From: Cryomorphaceae bacterium
GTDB taxonomy: Bacteria; Bacteroidota; Bacteroidia; Flavobacteriales; Schleiferiaceae
Assembly (NCBI GenBank): GCA_013205365.1
Contig: JABMNC010000070.1
Coordinates: 1 to 35,367, forward strand
Direction of reading: 5' to 3'
Length of the DNA stretch: 35,367 nt
In this document: piece after piece, positions 7,223-15,274 of the stretch
How the letters are laid out: each line of letters starts with the position of its first letter
Numbering within the stretch: the stretch's first letter is position 1
The notes under the pieces: generated by a model
The model's database searches: none
Told to the model about the DNA's origin: nothing
The model's input: the letters and a program-made list of their open reading frames with translations, nothing else
Program-made: the position numbers and the translations under genes

Positions 7223-8161
7223 TTAAGGGAGCCTCAGAATCCAAGGCTGCCCTGATGCCGACACCAGCCGCACCATGTTGGCCGACCCTTCGGACCAGCG
7301 TTCTAACTCGCGGCATGGGCCACAGTGGAATTCAAGTTCGGTTCGGCTGAGGTGTTCCGGCCTTAGGAACCACCTTCGCCCCTGCCGAAAGGCATTCTTA
7401 TGGCCGCGAAGGCCGTCGGGAACCCTAGACAGCACGAAGTCATTGAGTGGGCCCCAAGCGTAGGCCATGGGTTTCGTTTTGGGCGCAGCATAGATTTGGT
7501 CTGAAGGTCCCGATTCTACGATTTGTCCCTGCTGCATAACGTCGATTCGGTCGGCCCATCGCATGGCATCTCGGGCGTCGTGCGCTACAAATACTACGGT
7601 CGCCTTTGTTTTGTGCTGCCAGGCCTTGAGCAACTGAATCAGGCGCTCCTTGAGGAATCCGTCTACATGGCTGAATGGTTCGTCGAGCAAAAGCACCTTA
7701 GGGCGGCCTAAAAGCGCTCGGCCAATAGAGAGGCGCTGCTGTTCTCCGCCCGACAGGCTGTTGGCAAGACGTGAAGGGTCCATGCCTAAATGAAGGGTCC
7801 GCATGATTCGGCGAACGATGCGATCTTCTTGGTCCTCAAGCCGCCCATGCACCAAATCAAGCAGGTTGTCGCGCAAGCTTCGGTAGGGAGATAGGCCAAA
7901 GTCCTGCTTGACCCAAACCACCCCGGGATGCCCTGCAATCAGGCGGTCGCGGTTTGGTCGCGCAGACCCGACCCAAGATTCTCCTGAGTCCGCAAAAACT
8001 TCACCTGCAATAACCGAGAGAAGCGTGGACTTGCCCGAACCCGAAGGGCCGTAGAGCGCCACAACCTGACCGGCTTCCACCGACCAAAATGGTATATCAA
8101 GCAAAAATGAGCCCCGAGCCAGGCACAAACCTTGTGCGCGCAGCGCAGTGGATCGGGCCAC
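7223..8161 (-). CDS. ABC transporter ATP-binding protein with C-terminal extension
   Basis: A 312-aa ABC ATPase with Walker A GPSGSGKST (about residues 39-47), Q-loop VKQDFGL, signature LSGGEQQR, Walker B VLLLDEP and H-loop AHDA. After the nucleotide-binding domain about 90 residues follow, containing RRWFLRPEHL and ending in GQPWILRLP, which resemble the TOBE-like tail of importer ATPases of the FbpC/PotA/CysA type. No permease or binding protein is nearby, so the substrate is unknown. The start is GTG at 8161, two bases after the lpdA stop; residues from position 6 on fit the family, so no shorter start is credible. Probably co-transcribed with lpdA. Confidence 0.88.
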   Translation of the reverse strand: MARSTALRAQGLCLARGSFLLDIPFWSVEAGQVVALYGPSGSGKSTLLSVIAGEVFADSGESWVGSARPNRDRLIAGHPGVVWVKQDFGLSPYRSLRDNLLDLVHGRLEDQEDRIVRRIMRTLHLGMDPSRLANSLSGGEQQRLSIGRALLGRPKVLLLDEPFSHVDGFLKERLIQLLKAWQHKTKATVVFVAHDARDAMRWADRIDVMQQGQIVESGPSDQIYAAPKTKPMAYAWGPLNDFVLSRVPDGLRGHKNAFRQGRRWFLRPEHLSRTELEFHCGPCRELERWSEGSANMVRLVSASGQPWILRLP

Positions 8162-8163
8162 GT

Positions 8164-9549
8164 TTAGAGGTGGATCACCTCGCCGTAGGCCGCGGCCGTA
8201 GCCTCCATGACCGCCTCAGACATGGTCGGGTGCGGATGCACCGCTTTGAGAAGCTCCATTCCCGTGGTTTCGAGCTTTCGGGCCGTTACGACCTCGGCAA
8301 TCATCTCGGTAACATTGGAGCCAATCATGTGGGCACCAAGCAGTTCACCGTATTTCGCGTCGTAGACCATCTTGACAAAACCTTCCTTGGCTCCCGAGGC
8401 CGAAGCCTTGCCGGAGGCACTAAAGGGAAACTTACCAACCTTAACCTCAAAACCGGCTTCTATGGCCGCTTTTTCGGTGTAGCCCACACTGGCAATCTCC
8501 GGAGAGCAGTAGGTGCATCCGGGAATATTATTGTAGTCCATCGCCTGGGGATGGTGGCCCGCAATAGACTCCACGCAAATAATGCCCTCGGCAGAGGCCA
8601 CGTGCGCCAGAGCTTGCCCCTTGACAACGTCTCCGATGGCGTAGTAGCCTGGAATGCTCGTGCGGTAAAACTCGTCAACCGCAATGCGCCCCTTGTCAAC
8701 CGAAATGCCGACGCTCTCGAGGCCGATGTTTTCAATGTTCGGACTCACCCCGACCGCACTCAAAACCACGTCGCACTCCAAAACATGCTCGCCCTTGGCG
8801 TCAGCATAGGTGACTTTGCAGCCCTTGCCCTTGGTATCGACCGACTTAACCTCAGCACTCGTTATAATATCGATGCCCTTCTTCTTGAATACCTGTTCTA
8901 GGGTCTTGCTCACCTCTTCGTCTTCATTGGGCACAATACGCGGTAAATACTCTACAATGGTGACCTTGGTCCCCATGGCATTATAAACATAAGCGAACTC
9001 TACCCCAATGGCTCCCGAGCCGGCAATTACCATACTCTTGGGCTGCTCTGCAAGAACCATAGCCTCGCGGTAGCCCATGATTTTTTTGCCGTCTTGGGGC
9101 AGATTGGGTAAAACGCGGCTGCGTCCGCCTGTAGCAATAATGATGTGCTTGGCACTGATGACTTGAGTTCCAGAATCGCCCTTGACCTCGACCTTGCGGC
9201 CGGGCATGAGGGTTCCCTGCCCCATGTGCACGTCAATCTTGTTCTTCTTCATTAAAAACTGAATGCCCTTAGACATTCCGCCTGCGATATCACGGCTGCG
9301 GGCAACCACTTTGCCAAAATCGTGCTTGGCATCCTTAACGGTGATTCCGTATTCCTCGGCATGCTGTATGTATTCAAATACCTGCGCACTCTTGATCAAG
9401 GCCTTGGTGGGAATGCATCCCCAATTCAAGCAAACTCCGCCGAGGCTTTCTTTTTCAACAACTGCCGTTTTTAAGCCTAGTTGGCTGGCGCGAATCGCGG
9501 CTACATAACCGCCCGGGCCCGAGCCCAATACCAAAACATCGTATTCCAT
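8164..9549 (-). CDS. lpdA: dihydrolipoyl dehydrogenase (E3)
   Basis: The FAD-dependent E3 subunit reoxidises dihydrolipoamide with NAD+ for pyruvate, 2-oxoglutarate or branched-chain dehydrogenase complexes and the glycine cleavage system. The 461-aa protein has the FAD-binding GSGPGG (residues 9-14), the redox-active disulfide CLNWGC (Cys40/Cys45), the NAD-binding GSGAIGVEFA, the second FAD motif YAIGDV and the C-terminal His-Glu pair in HPHPTMSEAV. The ATG at 9549 is 2 bases beyond the ridA stop. A TACCTTTG box inside the ridA 3' end (9555-9562) could give lpdA its own promoter. No E1 or E2 genes are in the window. Confidence 0.97.
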   Translation of the reverse strand: MEYDVLVLGSGPGGYVAAIRASQLGLKTAVVEKESLGGVCLNWGCIPTKALIKSAQVFEYIQHAEEYGITVKDAKHDFGKVVARSRDIAGGMSKGIQFLMKKNKIDVHMGQGTLMPGRKVEVKGDSGTQVISAKHIIIATGGRSRVLPNLPQDGKKIMGYREAMVLAEQPKSMVIAGSGAIGVEFAYVYNAMGTKVTIVEYLPRIVPNEDEEVSKTLEQVFKKKGIDIITSAEVKSVDTKGKGCKVTYADAKGEHVLECDVVLSAVGVSPNIENIGLESVGISVDKGRIAVDEFYRTSIPGYYAIGDVVKGQALAHVASAEGIICVESIAGHHPQAMDYNNIPGCTYCSPEIASVGYTEKAAIEAGFEVKVGKFPFSASGKASASGAKEGFVKMVYDAKYGELLGAHMIGSNVTEMIAEVVTARKLETTGMELLKAVHPHPTMSEAVMEATAAAYGEVIHL

Positions 9550-9551
9550 AG

Positions 9552-9932
9552 CTACAAAGGTAGGCAGGCCACTGCAGAAATTTCGAAGCGCGCATTCATG
9601 GGAAGGCCTAAAACCGCGACGGTTTCACGCGCCGGCTTGGCATCGCCCATGAATTCCGCATAAATCGCGTTAACCGCTGCAAAATCCGCCATGTCGCGCA
9701 AAAACAAGCTGCATTTTGCCACATGCATGAATCCCAAACCCTGGCTCTCAAGCAGTGATTTTAGGTTGGTTAGGGCCATCCTGACCTCTGACTCTAAACT
9801 GTCGTTTAAAAAGGTCCCGTCGGGACTAAGGGCAATCATGCCCGAGATAAAAAGATGGGAGCCGGACCAAACCGCTTGGCTGTAGGGTCCGATTGGCGCA
9901 GGGGCATTGGCAGTGTAAACTGGTCGTATCAT
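9552..9932 (-). CDS. ridA: RidA family reactive enamine/imine deaminase
   Basis: A 126-aa protein of the YjgF/YER057c/UK114 family, which hydrolyses reactive 2-aminoacrylate and related enamines made by PLP enzymes. Visible family features are APIGPYSQAV near the N-terminus, LFISGMIAL, the PARETV segment with the catalytic arginine and EISAVACLP with the conserved glutamate at the C-terminus. A TAACTTTA box ends 4 bases before the ATG, so the mRNA is probably leaderless. lpdA follows after 2 bases. Confidence 0.95.
   Translation of the reverse strand: MIRPVYTANAPAPIGPYSQAVWSGSHLFISGMIALSPDGTFLNDSLESEVRMALTNLKSLLESQGLGFMHVAKCSLFLRDMADFAAVNAIYAEFMGDAKPARETVAVLGLPMNARFEISAVACLPL
9555..9562 (-). 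promoter_or_regulatory. candidate -7 element of lpdA
   Basis: Minus strand TACCTTTG, an exact TAnnTTTG match inside the last codons of ridA, ending 5 bases before the lpdA ATG. Confidence 0.5.
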
Positions 9933-9936
9933 ACTC

Positions 9937-9944
9937 TAAAGTTA
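9937..9944 (-). promoter_or_regulatory. candidate -7 element of ridA
   Basis: Minus strand TAACTTTA, one base off TAnnTTTG, ending 4 bases before the ridA ATG. Confidence 0.4.
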
Positions 9945-9960
9945 GGGCCTGGGCTAATAC

Positions 9961-9968
9961 TACCTTTG
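9961..9968 (+). promoter_or_regulatory. candidate -7 element of the glutamine amidotransferase gene
   Basis: TACCTTTG, an exact consensus match, ends 5 bases before the ATG at 9974. Transcription would start at or very near the start codon. Confidence 0.55.
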
Positions 9969-9973
9969 GCCCA

Positions 9974-10576
9974 ATGGTCTTAGGCGTACTCGACAACCGC
10001 GACTCGTTCACCTTCAACTTGGTGCACCTGCTCGAACCCTATTTTAGCGAGGTCATTGTGCTGCGCTGCGACGACCCTGAAGCCCTAGAAGGCTTCGAAG
10101 CCTGCGATGCATTAGTGCTGTCGCCAGGACCAGGCCTACCTCAGGAATCGGGCGCGCTCATGCAGGTCATTGCGCGGCATTGGGGCCGCAGGCCCATCCT
10201 AGGAGTGTGCTTGGGAATGCAGGCCTTGGCTGAATTTCGGGGCGGACAACTCCAGCATACTGGCAGTCCACGACACGGCATTGCGAGAACCATAACCTGG
10301 CTGCACGAAGATGCCCTGAACCAAGGCCTTCCGATAGCAATGCAGGTTGGATACTATCATTCTTGGGCGGTCAAGGCCAGCAGCATTCCCGTGGAATGGA
10401 CGCTCCTCGCCACCGACCACGAAGGACTTCCTGCCGCCATTCGCCACCGAACGGAAGCCGTTTGGGGCCTTCAGTTTCATCCAGAAAGTGTTTTGACCCC
10501 CTTGGGCAAGAAGCTGCTGGAGTACTGGGCTCTGCTTGTTAATAGTCACCCAAGCCGCGCCGACGTTGCACCTTAA
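9974..10576 (+). CDS. pabA: aminodeoxychorismate/anthranilate synthase component II (class I glutamine amidotransferase)
   Basis: A glutaminase subunit that passes ammonia to a chorismate-binding partner (PabB or TrpE) for folate or tryptophan synthesis. The 200-aa product shows DNRDSFTFNLVHLL at the N-terminus, the oxyanion stretch LSPGPGLP, the nucleophile in GVCLGMQA and the His-Glu of the triad in FHPESVLTP. The start at 9974 follows homology; residues translated upstream overlap the promoter box. No pabB or trpE is adjacent, so PabA versus TrpG cannot be decided from sequence alone. The 3' end overlaps the convergent lptD-like gene by 38 bases. Confidence 0.88.
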   Translation: MVLGVLDNRDSFTFNLVHLLEPYFSEVIVLRCDDPEALEGFEACDALVLSPGPGLPQESGALMQVIARHWGRRPILGVCLGMQALAEFRGGQLQHTGSPRHGIARTITWLHEDALNQGLPIAMQVGYYHSWAVKASSIPVEWTLLATDHEGLPAAIRHRTEAVWGLQFHPESVLTPLGKKLLEYWALLVNSHPSRADVAP

Positions 10577-13025
10577 GGGCATTGAGCAAGGGCGCCGTAA
10601 CACCCATACTGATCGAGTAGCTGCGGGCGTAGCCCAACGGAACCCAGCGCAGGTTCATCTGCCAGCAGTGAATCGTGCGGACCACGTCAAAAGAGGTGAA
10701 GGTGATGCTCGCGCTCTCCAAATCGTAGCCGCTTGAGAAGCGAATCTTCCAGTTTTGGGTTGGATCCCAGCTGCCGTCAACGCGGAGCGAATGGACGGTC
10801 TTGTAGGTTGTTCCCGACGCAAAGCGCCGCAAGGAATAGCCTGCATTCAGACTCCAGGGGGCCGCCCATTTTGCATAGTCAATGGGGGAATAGTAGTCGG
10901 TAAAATAGTTCTCTTCTAGGCCAAGGTCGTTGATCTTTGGGCCGCGTCGGCCCGCGGCACTTCCGCCACGCAACCGAAGATCAGCGCTAAACTGATGCAT
11001 CGTTGGACGAATTAGGCCCTGACCAAGCGCCGCCGAAAAATCCAGGCTGCGCTGGCCGGTGGAATCGATGCCGTACCAATCAAAAAGGCCCTGATAGCTC
11101 ACTCGATAGGCCCCTTTACCCCATGAAGAAGATGCCCTAATAGCCATATTCTCAAAAGGATGGCTTAAGGCAGCTGCGTTATAGCCCGTTTCAAGGCTTA
11201 GGTCGTCGATTAGGTTAATCTTCTGCTCGGTTCCGGAATCGCCCCGAGCGCGAAGCTTGGCATCTATGGTGTTTCGAAGGCGCAGGCGCATTGCTCCCAA
11301 CTGACCGGGGCCCGGCGAGCCGTAGGTATAGCCTTCAAAACGATTGAAGCGCTTTAGACCGCCAAGAGTATCGGACTGGATTTCTTGATAAATGTTCCAC
11401 TGGGGATTGGCGAAATCCGGGCGAGCAATAGCCGTTAGCGACGGGTACATAACGTGCCTTAGTGCAGACAAGGGTCCGCGCTTAAAGCGAAACAAGCCAT
11501 AAAGCGTGGTATTTGCCGAAGCAGATGCGCGAAATTCCCGTGCCGCAAAAAAGCCCTGAACCGTGTCAGACGTCACCTTCTCGGTGAGGGTATCCCATCG
11601 GTAGTCAAGCGCCGTTGGGTACCATTTCTCGGCCCAATCGGCACTGGGATTTAAAGTGATAAACTTTAAAACCTTGAGGTTGGTACTGAGCGATGCCGCG
11701 TGCTGTACCCCGCTTCGCAGCCGAGTCGGGTCAAAGAGCTGGGCAGGATCCTGGAGTTCCTCCAAAAGGCCCTGGGTTTCGTTGCGGCCGTTCATGGCGT
11801 AGGTGAGGCCAATTCCCTCATACCATTTAGGGGCACCGCTGCGGACTTTGCGGGCAAAGGGCTGTACCCTTGCCATTCCCAGGGTGAATTCTGGGAGCGA
11901 AAGGGCAATGGTACCCTGCTGGTTGCTTTGACGGTGCCGCAACGCTCCAGTGAAGGTGAAGGGAGTTCCGGGGAATCGCTGAACCACACTGATGGATGAG
12001 GATAGGTCGTTCTTTAAAAAGTCTTCGGGGTTGGTCGTGGTGTTCTTAAAAAAACTGCCGGTGGCCAGCTCAACGCGCGCTGAGAAGGTGCGCGAAGGGT
12101 GTGCCTTGGGGTCTTGGCTGTGGTTCCACGATATGCGGTAGTCTCGGGAATCATAAAACTGACCATAGTCCGCGTAGCGGGGGTCTCCATAGCGCGTTCG
12201 GTTGGTCTGAACCGTAAATCCGCCCGAAAAACGATAGCGATAGCGGTAGTTAGACTGCGCTTGAATGCCCCATGAACCGCGTGTATAAAGGTCGCCGGTA
12301 ACCTTCAAGTCGACGTGGTCGTTGAGCGCCCAATAGTGTCCAAATCCGGTCAGACCCAGACCCCATTCCCGACGGTCGGCAAAATTGGGCAAAATGTATC
12401 CCGAGGCGCGCTTCTCCATTACCGGAAAAAATCCGAAGGGAAGAGCCAAAGGCGTGGGCAAATGGATCAGTTCGAGGTAGGCAGGGCCTGTGACGATGCG
12501 CTTGCCCACATCCAAGCGCGCCCGGGGAGCGACAATGGCAAAGTGCGGATCCACGTGGTTGCAGGTGGTGAAGCGCGTCGATCCGATGTAGTAGCTGGAG
12601 TCCGTGATCATTTTAACCTGCCCCCCAGAGAGAAATCCTCCGCCCTCTTGACTGGTCGATTGATAGACCCAGCCTTTTTGAGTTCCGTAGTTGTAGCGAA
12701 GCGTGTCTGCTCCAATGCGCCGTTCACCTTGGGTAAAAATGGGTCGGCCAATGTAGGTTCCGTCTGCTTGCTTCGCCCCAAAGGACTTGATTTCGCGCAA
12801 CTTCCAATCAATTATAATGTACTCGGCCTCGAGGATGAAGTCCGAGGATTCGGCACGTGCCTTGCCCTGAAGATTTAGGGTATTGCTCCCGGGGCGTAGG
12901 ACACCCTGCTTTTCTGAGGCATAGCGGATTCCATCGCCGTCGAGAACGCTCTGAGCTGGGGCCGTATACCACATAATTGCCGCGAGTATTGCGGCGTAAG
13001 AGTTTACCTTTGAAGCGACATTCAT
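10539..13025 (-). CDS. lptD: LptD-like outer-membrane LPS assembly barrel
   Basis: A large outer-membrane protein of 828 aa. It has a signal peptide (AAILAAIMWYTAPAQS), an N-terminal OstA/LptA-like beta-jellyroll segment (SSDFILEAEYIIIDW, GADTLRYNYGTQKGW), the LptD-family stretch YLELIHLPTPLALPFGFFP, and then a long C-terminal barrel rich in alternating aromatic and polar residues. LptD inserts lipopolysaccharide into the outer leaflet; in Bacteroidota the family member is divergent and the role is inferred. The final residues do not end in the usual aromatic barrel signal, the last being GLGDY. The ATG at 13025 shares a CATG with the divergent amidase start. The 3' end overlaps the convergent pabA by 38 bases. 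Confidence 0.8.
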   Translation of the reverse strand: MNVASKVNSYAAILAAIMWYTAPAQSVLDGDGIRYASEKQGVLRPGSNTLNLQGKARAESSDFILEAEYIIIDWKLREIKSFGAKQADGTYIGRPIFTQGERRIGADTLRYNYGTQKGWVYQSTSQEGGGFLSGGQVKMITDSSYYIGSTRFTTCNHVDPHFAIVAPRARLDVGKRIVTGPAYLELIHLPTPLALPFGFFPVMEKRASGYILPNFADRREWGLGLTGFGHYWALNDHVDLKVTGDLYTRGSWGIQAQSNYRYRYRFSGGFTVQTNRTRYGDPRYADYGQFYDSRDYRISWNHSQDPKAHPSRTFSARVELATGSFFKNTTTNPEDFLKNDLSSSISVVQRFPGTPFTFTGALRHRQSNQQGTIALSLPEFTLGMARVQPFARKVRSGAPKWYEGIGLTYAMNGRNETQGLLEELQDPAQLFDPTRLRSGVQHAASLSTNLKVLKFITLNPSADWAEKWYPTALDYRWDTLTEKVTSDTVQGFFAAREFRASASANTTLYGLFRFKRGPLSALRHVMYPSLTAIARPDFANPQWNIYQEIQSDTLGGLKRFNRFEGYTYGSPGPGQLGAMRLRLRNTIDAKLRARGDSGTEQKINLIDDLSLETGYNAAALSHPFENMAIRASSSWGKGAYRVSYQGLFDWYGIDSTGQRSLDFSAALGQGLIRPTMHQFSADLRLRGGSAAGRRGPKINDLGLEENYFTDYYSPIDYAKWAAPWSLNAGYSLRRFASGTTYKTVHSLRVDGSWDPTQNWKIRFSSGYDLESASITFTSFDVVRTIHCWQMNLRWVPLGYARSYSISMGVTAPLLNALKVQRRRGLGDY
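13005..13012 (+). promoter_or_regulatory. candidate -7 element of the amidase operon
   Basis: TACCTTTG, an exact consensus match located inside the signal-peptide codons of the opposite-strand lptD-like gene, ending 11 bases before the amidase ATG at 13024. Confidence 0.55.
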
Positions 13026-14289
13026 GAAATCAGTGACCAAAAGTAGTACCTACCAACGCCTAGCTTGGCTTTTGATTGCCCTATTGGCAATTCCGCATGC
13101 GGGATTTCAGCCTGCGGCTCGCATGAGCAATGAGATTCGCACCGTAGTTATCGATGCCGGCCACGGCGGCAAAGACCCTGGGAATTTGGGCACCCGCCGT
13201 TACAAAAAAACAGAGAAAGACGTTTCACTCGCGGTTGCCTTGTTGGTCGAGAAGTATATTTTGGAGCGCCATCCCAACATCAAGGTGGTCATGACCCGAC
13301 GAGACGATTCCTACCCGACGCTGCACGAGCGCACGGTCATTGCCAATCGGGCGCAGGGTGATGTCTTTATTTCGATTCACTGCGACGCGGCCGAGAACCG
13401 CTCCGCCTATGGCTCATCGACCTATGTAATGGGTAAGGACCACGACGACGAGAACCGCGTTGCCATGCGCGAAAATTCCGTTATACTTCAAGAAGACAAC
13501 CAAGACGTTTATGAGGGCTTTGACCCGACCAAGCCGGAGTCCTACATCATGCTTACCATGTTTCAGTATGCCTTCATCCAGCAAAGTGTGGAACTGGCGC
13601 AGCAGGTACAGAATTCCTTTAGGGACGATGTGGGTCGCAAGGACCGCGGGGTGAAGCAGCAGCCGCTTTATGTGACGAGCCGTTCTGCGATGCCTGCAAT
13701 TCTTATTGAGCTCGGATTTTTGACCAACAGCGCCGAGGAGGATTACCTTATTACCGATCAAGGCCAGGACGAAATGGCGCGTTCCATTGCGCGCTCTTTT
13801 GGGCAGTACAAACTGCGGCGCGAGGGAGGTTCCTCTTCTGCCGCTGAGCCGAAGGTGGAGCCGAAGGTGGAGCCTGCCGCCGAGCCGAAGGTGGAGCTGA
13901 AGGTGGAACCTGCCGCCGAGCCAACGGCGCTTACCGTGCAGCCCAAGGTGGAGCCCAAGGCAGAACCTGCCATGGCCGAAAACAAGCCAGCGCCAGCACC
14001 AGGCGCCTCCAGCTTGGCCAATCAAGAAGTATTTTTTAGCATCCAGCTCAGCGTAAGCGGAATCCAAAAAAGCCCTACCGAAGAGCCCTTCTCGGCCCTT
14101 ACTGACGTATTTGTCGCTAAGGACGGTCGCCTGTTCCGCTACCTTCAAGGAAGGTACCGCAGCCGTACCGAAGCGATAAGTGCCCTTGAATCCGCGCGAA
14201 AGAGTGGATTTGCTGATGCTTTTGTTGTTGCCTACCGAGGGCTGGCTCGCATTACCCTCGATGAGGCAGATCAAGCCCTAAAACCCTAA
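13024..14289 (+). CDS. N-acetylmuramoyl-L-alanine amidase with SPOR-like C-terminal domain
   Basis: A 421-aa secreted zinc amidase (Amidase_3, AmiA/B/C type) that cuts the stem peptide from MurNAc, usually in daughter-cell separation. It has an N-terminal signal segment (LLIALLAIPHAGF), then VVIDAGHGGKDPG with the first zinc His, the zinc Glu in KKTEKD, the second His in FISIHCDA and the catalytic Glu in AILIELGFLTN. A Glu/Pro/Lys/Val linker of about 45 residues encoded by tandem repeats follows. A C-terminal domain (VFFSIQLSVSG to the end) resembles SPOR domains that bind denuded glycan at division sites. It is the first gene of a six-gene envelope/redox operon. Confidence 0.92.
   Translation: MKSVTKSSTYQRLAWLLIALLAIPHAGFQPAARMSNEIRTVVIDAGHGGKDPGNLGTRRYKKTEKDVSLAVALLVEKYILERHPNIKVVMTRRDDSYPTLHERTVIANRAQGDVFISIHCDAAENRSAYGSSTYVMGKDHDDENRVAMRENSVILQEDNQDVYEGFDPTKPESYIMLTMFQYAFIQQSVELAQQVQNSFRDDVGRKDRGVKQQPLYVTSRSAMPAILIELGFLTNSAEEDYLITDQGQDEMARSIARSFGQYKLRREGGSSSAAEPKVEPKVEPAAEPKVELKVEPAAEPTALTVQPKVEPKAEPAMAENKPAPAPGASSLANQEVFFSIQLSVSGIQKSPTEEPFSALTDVFVAKDGRLFRYLQGRYRSRTEAISALESARKSGFADAFVVAYRGLARITLDEADQALKP
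13038..13045 (-). promoter_or_regulatory. candidate -7 element of the lptD-like gene
   Basis: Minus strand TACTTTTG, an exact TAnnTTTG match inside the first codons of the amidase gene, ending 12 bases before the lptD ATG at 13025. It faces the amidase box at 13005-13012. Confidence 0.5.
13846..13971 (+). repeat. tandem repeat encoding an E-P-K-V linker
   Basis: Two adjacent 36-base units (13846-13881 and 13882-13917) differ at two positions and encode EPKVEPKVEPAA-like peptides. Shorter degenerate copies continue to about 13971. The region links the amidase and SPOR-like domains and is a likely site of length variation. Confidence 0.8.
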
Positions 14290-14299
14290 CTTGTAGTCT

Positions 14300-15274
14300 A
14301 TGTTCAGTCGCGAATTAAAAACTGGTCTGGTCGTGCTATTGGCAGGACTAATACTATACTTTGGGATTTCCTACCTCAAAAACAGTACGCTGCTCGACAA
14401 AGGCATCACCATTTACTCCGTCTACGAGCGTGTTGACGGCCTTATTGGTTCGCAACCGGTCAACATCAACGGACTCTCCGTCGGACGGATTGAATCCATC
14501 GATTTTCACCCGGATCAGTCGGGGCGAGTAGTGGTCTCAATGCGCATTGACTCCGACTACCCCATACCGGTCAACAGCCTCGCGCTGATTAAATCCAGCG
14601 ACTTGCTGGGGGCCAAAGAAATTTCGCTTCAAATTGGATCAGGCAAAGTACTCATCGAAGACGGAGATACCCTTCGCAGCGCCATCGAGGAATCTTTAGG
14701 CGATGCCATCAACAAAGAAGTGCTGCCCGTGAAGATTAAGGCCGAGCAGCTTATTGCCTCGCTCGACACGGTGGTACAGGCCCTGACGGGCTTCCTACAG
14801 GGCGGAGTAGAAAAAGACTTCCGATCCTCCTTCAGCAACGTCAATCAGTCCTTGATTAACTTGAATGAAATCACCACCGAGCTTTCGACCTACATGAACG
14901 AGAATCGGGAGTCCCTGGGCCGCGCTACGCAAAACTTCGAGCGGCTTTCTAAGACCCTCGCCGACAACAAAGACGAGCTCGATCGGGTGTTTACGAATTT
15001 TGCCAATATTTCGGACTCTCTTGGTAAAGCCAACGTAGGACAGACTATGATTGCATTAGAGCGAACGGCCAATAATTTAGACCTGGTAACCGGACGCATC
15101 GCAGCCGGAGAAGGAAGTCTTGGTAAGCTAAGTACTCAGGATTCTCTATACACGCAGATTCAAGACACGATGACGTCCCTTGACCGCCTGCTTCTCGACC
15201 TGCGCTACCATCCCGAGCGCTATGTGCGCCTGTCTGTTTTTGGCCGTAAACCCAGCCGCATAGACGAAGAATGA
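14300..15274 (+). CDS. mlaD: MlaD family MCE protein
   Basis: A 324-aa periplasmic lipid-transport subunit. One N-terminal membrane anchor (VVLLAGLILYFGISYL, about residues 11-26) precedes a single MCE domain (YSVYERVDGLIGSQPVNING through LGAKEISLQIG), then a long helical region with heptad-like spacing. MlaD hexamers bind phospholipids for transport between inner and outer membranes. No MlaE permease or MlaF ATPase gene is next to it, so these partners must lie elsewhere. It starts 10 bases after the amidase stop and overlaps the next gene as ATGA. Confidence 0.9.
   Translation: MFSRELKTGLVVLLAGLILYFGISYLKNSTLLDKGITIYSVYERVDGLIGSQPVNINGLSVGRIESIDFHPDQSGRVVVSMRIDSDYPIPVNSLALIKSSDLLGAKEISLQIGSGKVLIEDGDTLRSAIEESLGDAINKEVLPVKIKAEQLIASLDTVVQALTGFLQGGVEKDFRSSFSNVNQSLINLNEITTELSTYMNENRESLGRATQNFERLSKTLADNKDELDRVFTNFANISDSLGKANVGQTMIALERTANNLDLVTGRIAAGEGSLGKLSTQDSLYTQIQDTMTSLDRLLLDLRYHPERYVRLSVFGRKPSRIDEE

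Noticed and set aside
8089..8901. 270-codon open frame antisense to lpdA
   Set aside because: No domain, and fully covered by the well-supported lpdA gene.
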